Of a DNA stretch of 64,000 bases, positions 42,241-50,881 are shown piece after piece. A program made the position numbers and the translations under genes. This DNA comes from Clostridium sp. UBA4108. GTDB lineage: Bacteria > Bacillota > Clostridia > Clostridiales > Clostridiaceae. Location of the stretch: NCBI GenBank assembly GCA_002381695.1, contig DFXM01000053.1:30823-94822 (forward strand), given 5' to 3'. Numbering within the stretch: the stretch's first letter is position 1; every line of letters starts with the position of its first letter. The notes below the pieces were generated by a model. It did no database searches, was not told the DNA's origin, and saw only the letters and a program-made list of their open reading frames with translations.

Positions 42241-42345
42241 AAGCTACGATGATAGGTAGCTTGAATTAAGCAAAGAGGCTTAAGGTTATAGAAGAGATAA
42301 GCTAAGTTATTAGTATTATTTCTGTAACTTTAAGCCTTTTTATTT
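42241..42345 (+). promoter_or_regulatory. EutV-type antiterminator leader ahead of eutA
   Basis: Directly after eutW a first hairpin AAGCTAC-GATGATAG-GTAGCTT (42241-42262) has an 8-base loop. A second, TTAAGC-AAAGAG-GCTTAA (42266-42283), has a canonical hexaloop with A1 and G4. Its right arm is shared with a terminator: AGGCTTAA (42276-42283) pairs with TTAAGCCT (about 42330-42337) followed by TTTTATTT. The second hairpin is standard; the first is atypical. It should act on the eutA-onward operon. Confidence 0.75.
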
Positions 42346-42412
42346 AGACATTTTTAATAAAATAAGTGCAAACATGTAAAGATTTTATTTGAGATGTCAT
42401 GGAGGTGAATGT

Positions 42413-43846
42413 ATGAGAGAGGAATTATTAAGTGTTGGAATCGATATTGGAACTAGCACAACTCAATTAATATTTTCGAAGCTGATTATTGAAAATACAG
42501 CCTCAAGCTTTTCAGTGCCAAGAATATCTATAGTGGATAAAGAGGTGATCTATAGGAGCAATGTTTATTTTACACCACTTATATCAAATACAGAGATTGA
42601 TGCAGAAAAGGTAAAGGAAATAGTTGATTTAGAGTACAAAAAGTCTGGAATAGAAAAAGACGATATAAAAACAGGAGCTGTAATTATTACAGGAGAAACT
42701 GCAAGAAAAGAGAATGCCAATGAGGTACTCCATACCTTAAGTGGGTTTGCAGGTGACTTTGTAGTTGCTACGGCAGGACCAGATCTTGAAAGTATAATAT
42801 CAGCTAAGGGAGCAGGAGCTCATATTTACTCAAAGGAGCATTCAACTAGCGTTGTAAACATGGATATTGGTGGAGGAACAAGTAACCTTGCAGTATTCAC
42901 TAGGGGAGATGTAAAAGAAACGGGATGCTTAGATATAGGTGGAAGACTTATAAAGCTAAATCCTGATAATAATGAAATAATATATATTGCCCCTAAGATA
43001 CAGAGGATTATCAATGAAAATAATCTGGATATAAAACTGGGTTATAAAGCTACTATAGAGATGCTTACTCCAGTAGTTAAAGAAATGGTTAAGTATTTGG
43101 AGGAAAGCGTAGGAATTCATACTAAAGATTCATTATTTGATTACATAGTAACTAATAAGTCTATAGGTTTGAATGAGGAGATAAAATGTATATCCTTTTC
43201 TGGTGGAGTAGCTGACTACATCTATTATGATGGTGTTATTGATGACTATTTCAAATATGGAGATATAGGAATACTTTTAGGTCAAGAAATTAAAAAGTCA
43301 AATTTGTGCAAGAAGCTGAAGGTTATAAAGTCTATAGAGACTATTAGAGCCACAGTGGTAGGAGCTGGCTCCCATACCACAGAAATTAGTGGAAGTACAA
43401 TTACATATACTCAAGAGAACTTTCCAATTAAAAATCTACCAATATTAAAATTATCTCTTGAGGATGAAAGTAAAGGTTCACATGAATTATCTAAAGCAAT
43501 CAGGGAAAAACTTAATTGGTTTAAACTTGAAAACGACTTGCAGAGAATAGCCATAGGAATCAATGGGAAGAAAAATCCTTCCTTTACGGACATACAAGAA
43601 TATGCAAAAGGTCTCGTAGATGGGATGGAAGAGCTTATCAAGAGGGAGTTACCACTAATTATTATAGTGGAAAACGATATGGCAAAGGTATTAGGTCAGG
43701 CAATATATTTTCTAATGAACTTTGAAAAAGATGTGGTTTGTATTGATGGAGTTAAAGTAGAAAACGGAGATTACATCGATATAGGCAAGCCAATAGCAGA
43801 GGGTAAGGTATTACCTGTAGTTATAAAGACATTAGTATTCAACTAA
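42413..43846 (+). CDS. eutA: Ethanolamine ammonia-lyase reactivating factor EutA
   Basis: The protein (477 aa) is an actin-like ATPase: SVGIDIGTSTTQLIFSK (phosphate 1, residues ~7-23), VVNMDIGGGTSNLAVF (phosphate 2) and AVVGAGSHTTEISGS. EutA removes damaged cobalamin from the lyase and lets fresh adenosylcobalamin in, using ATP. GGAGGTG lies 5 bases before ATG 42413. It is first in the main operon after the third antiterminator, 17 bases before eutB. Confidence 0.95.
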   Translation: MREELLSVGIDIGTSTTQLIFSKLIIENTASSFSVPRISIVDKEVIYRSNVYFTPLISNTEIDAEKVKEIVDLEYKKSGIEKDDIKTGAVIITGETARKENANEVLHTLSGFAGDFVVATAGPDLESIISAKGAGAHIYSKEHSTSVVNMDIGGGTSNLAVFTRGDVKETGCLDIGGRLIKLNPDNNEIIYIAPKIQRIINENNLDIKLGYKATIEMLTPVVKEMVKYLEESVGIHTKDSLFDYIVTNKSIGLNEEIKCISFSGGVADYIYYDGVIDDYFKYGDIGILLGQEIKKSNLCKKLKVIKSIETIRATVVGAGSHTTEISGSTITYTQENFPIKNLPILKLSLEDESKGSHELSKAIREKLNWFKLENDLQRIAIGINGKKNPSFTDIQEYAKGLVDGMEELIKRELPLIIIVENDMAKVLGQAIYFLMNFEKDVVCIDGVKVENGDYIDIGKPIAEGKVLPVVIKTLVFN

Positions 43847-43863
43847 ATGGAAGGAGGATTATC

Positions 43864-45228
43864 GTGATTCTAAAAACTAAGTTATTTGGAAAAACATATC
43901 AATTTAAATCTGTAATGGATGTAATGGCAAAGGCCAATGAGGAAAAGTCAGGTGATAGATTAGCAGGAGTTGCTGCTGAATCATCTGAAGAGAGGGTGGC
44001 AGCTAAGGTTGTATTATCACACCTTACTATGTCAGACCTTAGAAATAATCCAGCTGTACCTTATGAAATAGATGAGGTAACTAGAATAATTCAAGATGCA
44101 GTAAATGAAAAAATATATGGTGAAATTAAGAACTGGACAGTATCAGATTTAAGAGAGTGGATATTAGATGAGAACACTACAGGAACTGATATAAGAAGAA
44201 TATCAAGAGGTTTGACTTCAGAGATGGTAGCTGCAGTAGCTAAGATTATGTCTAATATGGATTTAGTATATGGAGCTAAAAAAATAAAGGTTACTGCTCA
44301 CTGTAATACTACTATAGGAGAGCCGGGAACATTATCAGCAAGATTACAACCAAATCACCCAACAGATGATCCGGATGGAATATTAGCATCACTACTTGAA
44401 GGTTTAACTTATGGAATAGGGGATGCGGTTCTTGGATTAAATCCAGTTGATGACTCTGTTGAGAGTGTAACTAAAGTATTAAAGAGATTTGAAGAAATCA
44501 AACAAAAATTTGAAATTCCAACTCAAACTTGTGTACTTGCACACGTAACTACACAGATGGAAGCTATCAGAAAAGGTGCTCCAGCTGATCTTATATTCCA
44601 ATCTATAGCAGGTTCAGCTAAAGGAAATGAAGCTTTTGGATTTGATGCTGCAACTATAGAAGAAGCAAGACAACTTGCATTAAAAGAAGGAACTGCAACA
44701 GGTCCAAACGTAATGTATTTTGAGACAGGTCAAGGTTCAGAACTTTCTTCAGATGCTCACTATGGAGTAGACCAAGTAACTATGGAGGCTAGATGTTATG
44801 GATTTGCTAAGAAATTCAATCCATTCTTAGTTAACACAGTTGTTGGATTTATAGGACCTGAGTATCTATATAACTCAAAACAAGTTATAAGAGCAGGACT
44901 TGAGGATCACTTCATGGGTAAATTAACAGGAATACCAATGGGAGTAGATGCTTGCTACACTAATCATATGAAGGCTGATCAAAATGATATAGAAGACTTA
45001 TCAATATTATTAACAGCAGCAGGATGCACATACTTTATGGGAATTCCTCATGGTGATGACGTAATGCTTAACTACCAAACAACTGGATACCATGAGACTG
45101 CTACATTAAGAGAAATGTTTGGATTAACAGCAATAAGTGACTTCCATAAGTGGATGGAAAAAATGGGATTAGTTGAAAATGGTAAATTAACTAGCAGAGC
45201 GGGCGACGCATCAATATTCTTAGGATAG
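43864..45228 (+). CDS. eutB: Ethanolamine ammonia-lyase large subunit
   Basis: The protein (454 aa, normal length) is highly conserved: DRLAGVAAESSEERVAAKVV, GEPGTLSARLQPNHPTDD, VNTVVGFIGPEYLYNSKQVI, the CYTNHMKADQNDIEDLS segment and FMGIPHGDDVMLNYQTTGYH. With EutC and adenosylcobalamin it splits ethanolamine into acetaldehyde and ammonia by a radical mechanism. The start is GTG 43864 with GGAGGA upstream. The eut genes from here to eutQ run with short gaps except before eutM. Confidence 0.97.
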   Translation: MILKTKLFGKTYQFKSVMDVMAKANEEKSGDRLAGVAAESSEERVAAKVVLSHLTMSDLRNNPAVPYEIDEVTRIIQDAVNEKIYGEIKNWTVSDLREWILDENTTGTDIRRISRGLTSEMVAAVAKIMSNMDLVYGAKKIKVTAHCNTTIGEPGTLSARLQPNHPTDDPDGILASLLEGLTYGIGDAVLGLNPVDDSVESVTKVLKRFEEIKQKFEIPTQTCVLAHVTTQMEAIRKGAPADLIFQSIAGSAKGNEAFGFDAATIEEARQLALKEGTATGPNVMYFETGQGSELSSDAHYGVDQVTMEARCYGFAKKFNPFLVNTVVGFIGPEYLYNSKQVIRAGLEDHFMGKLTGIPMGVDACYTNHMKADQNDIEDLSILLTAAGCTYFMGIPHGDDVMLNYQTTGYHETATLREMFGLTAISDFHKWMEKMGLVENGKLTSRAGDASIFLG

Positions 45229-45240
45229 GAGGACCTCTTG

Positions 45241-46125
45241 ATGAACGAACAAGAATTAAAATTAATGGTTGAGAAGCTACTAGGAGAAATGGTTGGAAAA
45301 GTAGCTACAGAGGATATAGTAAAGCAGGTTGTAAATAGTACATCTACATCAATAGATGAAAATGGATGCATACCTGATATTACAGAAGTTGATATAAAGA
45401 AACAACTTTTAGTACCAAACCCAGCAGATAGGGAAGGGTACTTAAAAATGAAAGAAAGAACTCCAGCAAGACTGGGTATATGGAGAGCAGGTACAAGATA
45501 TAAGACTGAAACTGCATTAAGGGTTAGAGCAGACCATGCTGCAGCTCAAGACTCAGTATTCTCTTATGTTTCAGAAGACTTTGTAAAAGAAAATAATTTA
45601 GTACCAGTAAACACAATGTGTAAAAGCAAGGATGAATACATAACTCGTCCAGACCTTGGAAGAAAATTTGATGAAGAAACAACTAAATTCATCAAGGATA
45701 GATTTGGAAAAGGTCAGAAAGTGCAAATAATGGTAGGAGATGGTTTAAGTTCAGCTGCTATAGAAGCTAACTTAAAAGACGTAATTCCTGCAATTAAACA
45801 AGGACTAAAAATGTATGGAATAGAAACTGGAGAAATTTTATTTGTTAAACACTGCAGAGTTCCATCAATGGATGCTGTAGGAGATGCTACAGGAGCAGAG
45901 GTTGTTTGTTTACTAGTTGGAGAGAGACCAGGTCTAGTTACAGCGGAGTCAATGAGTGCTTATATAGCTTATAAGCCAACAGCAAACATGCCAGAAGCAA
46001 GAAGAACTGTTATATCAAACATTCATAAGGGTGGTACAACAGCAGTTGAAGCTGGTGCTCACATAGCTGAGTTAATCAAGACAATGCTTGATAAGAAAGC
46101 TTCAGGAATAGATTTAAAACTATAA
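45241..46125 (+). CDS. eutC: Ethanolamine ammonia-lyase small subunit
   Basis: The protein (294 aa) starts MNEQELKLMVEKLLGEMV, an amphipathic helix of the kind that directs enzymes into microcompartments. The catalytic part follows: TPARLGIWRAGTRYKTETAL, LRADHAAAQDSVFSYV-type segment, GDGLSSAAIEANLKDV, VKHCRVPSMDAVGDATGAEV and LVGERPGLVTAESMSAYI. It holds part of the adenosylcobalamin site. AGGAGGACC lies upstream of ATG 45241; the TTG at 45238 is an alternative but less likely. Confidence 0.96.
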   Translation: MNEQELKLMVEKLLGEMVGKVATEDIVKQVVNSTSTSIDENGCIPDITEVDIKKQLLVPNPADREGYLKMKERTPARLGIWRAGTRYKTETALRVRADHAAAQDSVFSYVSEDFVKENNLVPVNTMCKSKDEYITRPDLGRKFDEETTKFIKDRFGKGQKVQIMVGDGLSSAAIEANLKDVIPAIKQGLKMYGIETGEILFVKHCRVPSMDAVGDATGAEVVCLLVGERPGLVTAESMSAYIAYKPTANMPEARRTVISNIHKGGTTAVEAGAHIAELIKTMLDKKASGIDLKL

Positions 46126-46142
46126 TCTAGGGGGAATTAACT

Positions 46143-46796
46143 GTGATAAATGAAGCAATACGTCCAACAGTACTTAGTGTTAAGATAATTTCAAATGTAA
46201 GTCCAGAAATGGCAGCTAAATTAGAACTTGAGCCCCATCATAAAAGCTTAGGACTAATAACAGCAGATGTAGATGATGTAACTTATACAGCATTAGATGA
46301 AGCTACAAAAGCTGCTGAAGTTGATGTAGTTTATGCTAGATCAATGTATGCTGGTTCAGCAAACGCATCTACAAAACTTGCTGGAGAAGTTATAGGAATT
46401 ATAGCAGGACCAAGTCCGGCAGAAGTTAGAAGCGGATTAAATGCTGCTCTTGATTTTATGGAAAATGGAGCACACTTTGTAAGTGCTAATGAAGATAATT
46501 CAATAGCTTACTATGCTCATTGTGTATCAAGAACAGGAACATACCTTTCTAAAGTAGCAGGAGTAAAAGAGGGAGAGGCTATTGCATACTTAGTAGCTCC
46601 ACCACTTGAAGCTATGTACGGATTAGATGCAGCATTAAAGGCAGCAGATGTTCAGTTAAAGGAGCTATTTGCACCACCAACTGAAACTAACTTTGGAGGA
46701 GCACTATTAACAGGTTCTCAATCTGCATGTAAAGCTGCATGTGATGCCTTTGCAGAAGCTGTTAAATCAGTAGCTCAAGAGCCAATAAACTTTTAA
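46143..46796 (+). CDS. eutL: Microcompartment shell protein EutL (tandem BMC domain trimer)
   Basis: The protein (217 aa) has two fused BMC domains. Landmarks are RPTVLSVKIISNVSPEMAAKL, LGLITADVDDVTYTALDEAT, VYARSMYAGSANASTKLAGE (first half), and VAPPLEAMYGLDAALKAADV with FGGALLTGSQSACKAACDAF (second half). EutL forms pseudo-hexameric trimers with a gated pore. The start is GTG 46143 with AGGGGGAA before it. Confidence 0.95.
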   Translation: MINEAIRPTVLSVKIISNVSPEMAAKLELEPHHKSLGLITADVDDVTYTALDEATKAAEVDVVYARSMYAGSANASTKLAGEVIGIIAGPSPAEVRSGLNAALDFMENGAHFVSANEDNSIAYYAHCVSRTGTYLSKVAGVKEGEAIAYLVAPPLEAMYGLDAALKAADVQLKELFAPPTETNFGGALLTGSQSACKAACDAFAEAVKSVAQEPINF

Positions 46797-46809
46797 TAGG
46801 TTTATTTAG

Positions 46810-47421
46810 ATGAGTGATGCATTAGGATTAATAGAGGTAAATGGTTATGTAGCAGCTATAGGAGCTGCCGATGCTGCGCTAAAGTCTGCAAATGTACATT
46901 TACTTGGATTGCAAAAGATAAAAGCAGGAATAACTACAGTTAAGATAACAGGGGATGTAGGTGCTGTTATGGCAGCGGTTGAGGCTGGAACAGCCTCAGC
47001 AAATGTCCTTGGTAAACTTAGAGCAAGTCATGTGATTCCAAGACTTCATGAGGATGTATACAAAATTCTGCCAGACTTTGAGAAAAGAGTGGCAGAAGAA
47101 GAAAAAGTAGAGATTCTTGAGAGTGAAGTAGTAGTTACAGAAAAAATAAGCCCTAAAAAGGAAACTGAAATAGTTAAAGAAGCTGCAATAAAAAAAGCTA
47201 AAAATGAAGAGATTCTAGAAAAAATTGAAGAAATAGATGAAGAAATAGATGAAGAAAAACATGAAGCAGTGGTAGATTTTAACTCCATGAAAGTGGAAGA
47301 ATTAAGACGATTAGCAAGGAGCTTAAATTTACCTAACATGACTAATAAGCAAATAAAATTCGCGAAGAAAGATATTTTGCTTAAGGTCATATCAGAATTT
47401 TATAAAGAGGGTGACAAGTAG
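46810..47421 (+). CDS. BMC-domain shell protein with a C-terminal SAP/Rho_N-like domain (EutK-like)
   Basis: Residues ~1-90 form one canonical BMC domain (ALGLIEVNGYVAAIGAADAA, ITTVKITGDVGAVMAAVEAG, ASHVIPRLHEDVYKILP). A charged linker of about 60 residues rich in Glu and Lys follows (EEIDEEIDEEKHE). The last ~45 residues (FNSMKVEELRRLARSLNLPN, then KKDILLKVISEF) resemble the SAP/HeH/Rho N-terminal fold that binds nucleic acid. Enteric EutK also joins a BMC domain to a C-terminal helix-turn-helix. The stop overlaps the GTG of eutE. TAGGTTTA before the ATG is a weak ribosome site. Confidence 0.85.
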   Translation: MSDALGLIEVNGYVAAIGAADAALKSANVHLLGLQKIKAGITTVKITGDVGAVMAAVEAGTASANVLGKLRASHVIPRLHEDVYKILPDFEKRVAEEEKVEILESEVVVTEKISPKKETEIVKEAAIKKAKNEEILEKIEEIDEEIDEEKHEAVVDFNSMKVEELRRLARSLNLPNMTNKQIKFAKKDILLKVISEFYKEGDK

Positions 47422-48884
47422 TGGAATTAACAGATAAGGATTTATTATCAATTCAAGAAGTTAGAAGTCTTATGAAAAAGTCAAAAGAGGCTCAGTTAAA
47501 ACTTGCTGAAATGTCTCAAAGTCAAATAGATGCTATAGTAAAGGCTATTTCTGAAGCAGCAAGTGCAAATGCAGAAAGATTAGCTAAAATGGCTAATGAA
47601 GAAACCGGTTTTGGAATATGGAAAGATAAAACATTTAAAAATATATTTGCATCTAAATTTGTTTATGAAGCAATAAAAGATATGAAAACAGTAGGTGTAA
47701 TTAGAGAAGATAACGACAACAAAGTTATAGACATAGCTGTACCTATGGGAGTAGTGGCTGGATTAATCCCATCTACAAATCCGACTTCAACAGCTATATA
47801 TAAGACGTTAATTTCTTTAAAGGGTGGAAACTCAATAGTGTTCTCACCACATCCAAATGCTAAAAAATGTATATTGGAAACAGTGAGAATTATGAAGGAA
47901 GCAGCTATAAAGGCAGGATGTCCAGAAGATGCTATAACATGCATTACTATTCCTACACTACAAGCTACAGATACCTTAATGAAACATGAGGATACAGCGA
48001 TGATCCTTGCAACTGGTGGATCTGCAATGGTTAAAGCTGCATATTCATCAGGAACTCCAGCATTAGGAGTTGGTCCAGGAAATGGTCCAGCATTTATAGA
48101 TAAGAGTGCTAATGTAGAATTAGCAGTTAAGAGAATCATAGCTTCTAAAACTTTTGACAATGGTAGTATTTGCGCATCTGAGCAATCAATAGTTATAGAA
48201 GAATATATGAGAGAGAAAGTAACAGCTGAGCTTAAAAAACAGGGAGCTTATTTCTTAAATAAAGAAGAAGCTGCACAACTTGGAAAGTTCATCATGAGAG
48301 CTAATGGAAGCATGAATCCACAAATAGTTGGAAAAAGTGTAGAAACTATAGCAAAGCTTGCAAGTTTAAACAATGTACCATCATCAGCAAGAGTATTAAT
48401 AGCTGAGGAAACAGAGGTTGGACCTAACGTTCCATATTCAAGAGAAAAGCTTACTCCTATATTAGCTTTCTATGTAGAGAAAAATGTAGATGCAGCTTGT
48501 GAAAAATGTAGATTAATACTTCTTAATGAAGGAGCAGGGCATACATTCTCAATTCATGCTGAAGATAAAGATGTAATTATGAAATTTGCTCTTAAAATGC
48601 CGGTATCAAGAATACCAGTTAATACACCAAGTACACTAGGCGGTATCGGAGCAACTGTTAATTTAATGCCAGCACTAACATTAGGTTGTGGAGCTATAGG
48701 AGGAAGTGCAACTTCTGCCAACGTAGGACCATTGGACTTAATTAACATTAAGAAAGTAGCTTACGGAGTTAGAGAATTTGAAGATTTAAAAGCTGAAAAT
48801 AATTCAAATACCTGTGTAACTAGCAATCAAACTGAAGAACTTATAGAGTTATTAGTTAAAAGAATTATAGATGAGTTGAAATAA
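47421..48884 (+). CDS. eutE: Acetaldehyde dehydrogenase (acylating), EutE
   Basis: The protein (487 aa) is an aldehyde dehydrogenase fold. An N-terminal amphipathic helix (LLSIQEVRSLMKKSKEAQL) resembles an encapsulation peptide, the NAD-binding and substrate regions include MGVVAGLIPSTNPTSTAIYK, and the catalytic cysteine is C251 in DNGSICASEQS. NTPSTLGGIGATVNLMPALT is near the end. It oxidises acetaldehyde to acetyl-CoA inside the compartment with NAD and CoA. The GTG start overlaps the previous stop by one base, with GAGGGTGA upstream. Confidence 0.95.
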   Translation: MELTDKDLLSIQEVRSLMKKSKEAQLKLAEMSQSQIDAIVKAISEAASANAERLAKMANEETGFGIWKDKTFKNIFASKFVYEAIKDMKTVGVIREDNDNKVIDIAVPMGVVAGLIPSTNPTSTAIYKTLISLKGGNSIVFSPHPNAKKCILETVRIMKEAAIKAGCPEDAITCITIPTLQATDTLMKHEDTAMILATGGSAMVKAAYSSGTPALGVGPGNGPAFIDKSANVELAVKRIIASKTFDNGSICASEQSIVIEEYMREKVTAELKKQGAYFLNKEEAAQLGKFIMRANGSMNPQIVGKSVETIAKLASLNNVPSSARVLIAEETEVGPNVPYSREKLTPILAFYVEKNVDAACEKCRLILLNEGAGHTFSIHAEDKDVIMKFALKMPVSRIPVNTPSTLGGIGATVNLMPALTLGCGAIGGSATSANVGPLDLINIKKVAYGVREFEDLKAENNSNTCVTSNQTEELIELLVKRIIDELK

Positions 48885-49021
48885 TTTGATATTCTTTAAA
48901 TAAATAACATAATACTAAATTATTTAGTAGTAGATGCTTAATTTAAAAATTTATTATATATAGCATATTAAAACTAATTTTATATGCGAAGTAATAGCTT
49001 AATTATGAGGAGGAATTTATA

Positions 49022-49309
49022 ATGGCAAACGCAAATGCATTAGGAATGATTGAAACAAAGGGATTAGTAGGAGCTATAGAAGCTGCTGACGCAATGGTTA
49101 AAGCTGCTAATGTACAATTAGTAGGAAAAGAGCAAGTTGGAGGCGGACTTGTAACAGTTATGGTAAGAGGAGACGTTGGAGCTGTTAAAGCTGCAACAGA
49201 TGCTGGTGCAGCTGCTGCAGAAAGAGTTGGAGAACTAGTATCAGTTCACGTAATTCCAAGACCACACTTTGAAGTAGACGCTATATTACCAAAAATAAAA
49301 GAGCAATAA
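49022..49309 (+). CDS. eutM: Major microcompartment shell protein EutM
   Basis: The protein (95 aa) is the classic hexamer-forming BMC-H: ALGMIETKGLVGAIEAADAM, VKAANVQLVGKEQVGGGLVT, VMVRGDVGAVKAATDAGAAA and SVHVIPRPHFEVDAILP. It makes the flat sheets of the shell. It stands apart from its neighbours with 137 bases in front and two hairpins behind. The strong AGGAGG site and gaps suggest separate, high expression. Codon and residue conservation are the highest in the locus by eye. Confidence 0.96.
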   Translation: MANANALGMIETKGLVGAIEAADAMVKAANVQLVGKEQVGGGLVTVMVRGDVGAVKAATDAGAAAAERVGELVSVHVIPRPHFEVDAILPKIKEQ

Positions 49310-49328
49310 AAGATATTTTTAGCATTTT

Positions 49329-49403
49329 CAAAACAAAACTAGTTGTTTTGTTGGAGGTGCAGTAGAGATGTACTGTGATTTTTGGTCATAGTACATCTCC
49401 TAC
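49329..49403 (+). other. Two intercistronic hairpins between eutM and eutT
   Basis: CAAAACAA-AACTAG-TTGTTTTG (49329-49350) is a perfect 8-bp stem. GTAGAGATGTACTGTGA (49362-49378) then pairs with TCATAGTACATC and TCCTAC (to 49403), a stem of about 17 bp with one wobble pair and one bulge. The lack of a T run argues against full termination; the stems could stabilise the eutM message or set its excess over eutT. Confidence 0.65.
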
Positions 49404-49425
49404 ATCTAATAAGGGATGTGAATAT

Positions 49426-50235
49426 ATGGCGGTAATTACAGAAAGTGAATTAAGAAGACGCTTGAAGGGGAAGGACTTTAAAGAGTTTAAAGAATTTAAG
49501 GTTCTAAAGGGAGAAATTATAACTCCTTCTGCAAAATCTTTTTTAATAGAAAATAATATTGTATTAAAATATATAGATTCTTTAGAGGATTCTATAGAAG
49601 AAGCAGAAGTTAAAAAACCAATTAAGAAGGAATTTCAATTAAAAAATAAAGAAAAATCTGTAATTTATAAGTATAAGACCTTATTTGGAGCAGAGTTAGC
49701 TGAGAAGCCAGAACATATGACTCAGTTATATGGAGATCTTCTTGTATTTAAAGATCATAAGAGAATAATACTTAGAGGGAAGATGGATTCTTTGGAGGGT
49801 AAGATTTTAGAAATTCAAGTGTTATGTTCAAAATTAGAACATAATAAGTTAGTACAGGACCTTCAAGAAGTTTTAGATTTTATAAGAAAGTTAGTGAGAT
49901 GTGAAGTACTAGATGAACCAGTAGGAGAATTTTCACTTCAAAATATGACATTAGCAGATTTAAGAGAAAAATCTCATCATCCTCAAAAATATTTTGGTAT
50001 AGGACACTTTTTTCCAGACTATTCTATGGGAGAAGTGGTAGTAGAATTAAATAGCTGTAGAACTCTTATAAGAGAGACTGAACTTATTGCCTATGAAGCT
50101 TTTAAGGGACAATATGGAGAAGTTGATAGAGAAGATATAATTACAGCTTTAAATAGACTATCATCCCTATTCTGGATAATGATGTTTAAATATAGAACTG
50201 GAAAATATAGTGAACAGGAGAAAGTAAATGGATAA
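49426..50235 (+). CDS. eutT: Cobalamin adenosyltransferase EutT
   Basis: The protein (269 aa) starts MAVITESELRRRLKGKDFKE and has an ATP:cob(I)alamin adenosyltransferase body: the helical EIQVLCSKLEHNKLVQDLQE region, then LADLREKSHHPQKYFGIGHF near residue 190, and SSLFWIMMFKYRTGKY at the end. It makes the adenosylcobalamin needed by EutBC. The Zn/Fe-type HxxC motif of enteric EutT is not obvious; two adjacent histidines are present instead. AAGGGATG precedes ATG 49426. It overlaps the next gene by 8 bases. Confidence 0.9.
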   Translation: MAVITESELRRRLKGKDFKEFKEFKVLKGEIITPSAKSFLIENNIVLKYIDSLEDSIEEAEVKKPIKKEFQLKNKEKSVIYKYKTLFGAELAEKPEHMTQLYGDLLVFKDHKRIILRGKMDSLEGKILEIQVLCSKLEHNKLVQDLQEVLDFIRKLVRCEVLDEPVGEFSLQNMTLADLREKSHHPQKYFGIGHFFPDYSMGEVVVELNSCRTLIRETELIAYEAFKGQYGEVDREDIITALNRLSSLFWIMMFKYRTGKYSEQEKVNG

Positions 50236-50854
50236 TTCTTTTTTAAATATAGTAGTAGATGAAGTAATCCAAAGAGTAAAAAAAGAGGCATTCATAGAAG
50301 TTGAAGCTTCAGGAAGACACGTTCATTTAAATAGAAATCATATAAATATACTTTTTGGAGAAGGATATGAGCTTACAAGGCTTAAAGACCTATCTCAGCC
50401 AGGACAATATGCATGCAAGGAAAGAGTAACTGTAACAGGACCTAAAGGAACTCTTAAAAATGTTGTAGTCCTTGGACCAGAAAGACCAGATACTCAAGTT
50501 GAAGTTTCTTTAACAGATGCACTTCCATTAGGATTAAAGGTGCCTGTAAAAGAAAGCGGAGATATTTCCAACACTCCAGGTATAACTATTTCAACTGAAA
50601 GAGGATCTATAACTATTGATAAGGGTGTTATAGTAGCAAAAAGACATATTCATATAACTCCAGAGGATGCAGAAAAATTTGGAGTTAAAGATAAAGAAAT
50701 TGTTAAAGTTAAAGTCTTTGGCTCTAGACCATTAATATTTGATGACGTAGTTATAAGAGTAAGTCCAAAGTTTGCCACATATATGCATATAGATTATGAT
50801 GAAGCAAATGCATGTGGCTTTACTAAAGGAACCCTTGGAAGAATAGTTAAGTAA
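50228..50854 (+). CDS. pduL: PduL-type phosphate propanoyl/acetyl transferase
   Basis: The protein (208 aa) has the two PduL zinc-site modules: EVEASGRHVHLNRNHINILF and VIVAKRHIHITPEDAEKFGV, with HVH and HIH motifs, plus RLKDLSQPGQYACKERV and GRIVK at the end. Its first helix (SFLNIVVDEVIQRVKKEA) has the form of an encapsulation peptide. It converts acetyl-CoA and phosphate to acetyl phosphate, recycling CoA in the lumen. It replaces the unrelated EutD (Pta-like) enzyme of enteric eut loci, and is often annotated eutD in Clostridia. Confidence 0.94.
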   Translation: MDNSFLNIVVDEVIQRVKKEAFIEVEASGRHVHLNRNHINILFGEGYELTRLKDLSQPGQYACKERVTVTGPKGTLKNVVVLGPERPDTQVEVSLTDALPLGLKVPVKESGDISNTPGITISTERGSITIDKGVIVAKRHIHITPEDAEKFGVKDKEIVKVKVFGSRPLIFDDVVIRVSPKFATYMHIDYDEANACGFTKGTLGRIVK

Positions 50855-50881
50855 TAAAATCTCTAGGGGGGAGATAGTTAA

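Noticed and set aside
47663..48160. 165-codon minus-strand frame inside eutE
   Set aside because: It is antisense to conserved eutE coding sequence, with biased shadow composition and no ribosome binding site.
48885..49021. A fourth EutV-type antiterminator before eutM
   Set aside because: I found a GCATAT/ATATGC stem but no pair of hexaloops with A1 and G4 and no overlapping terminator.
49362..49403. Terminator between eutM and eutT
   Set aside because: The stem is strong but no T run follows it, and the downstream genes must be expressed; recorded as an intercistronic hairpin instead.
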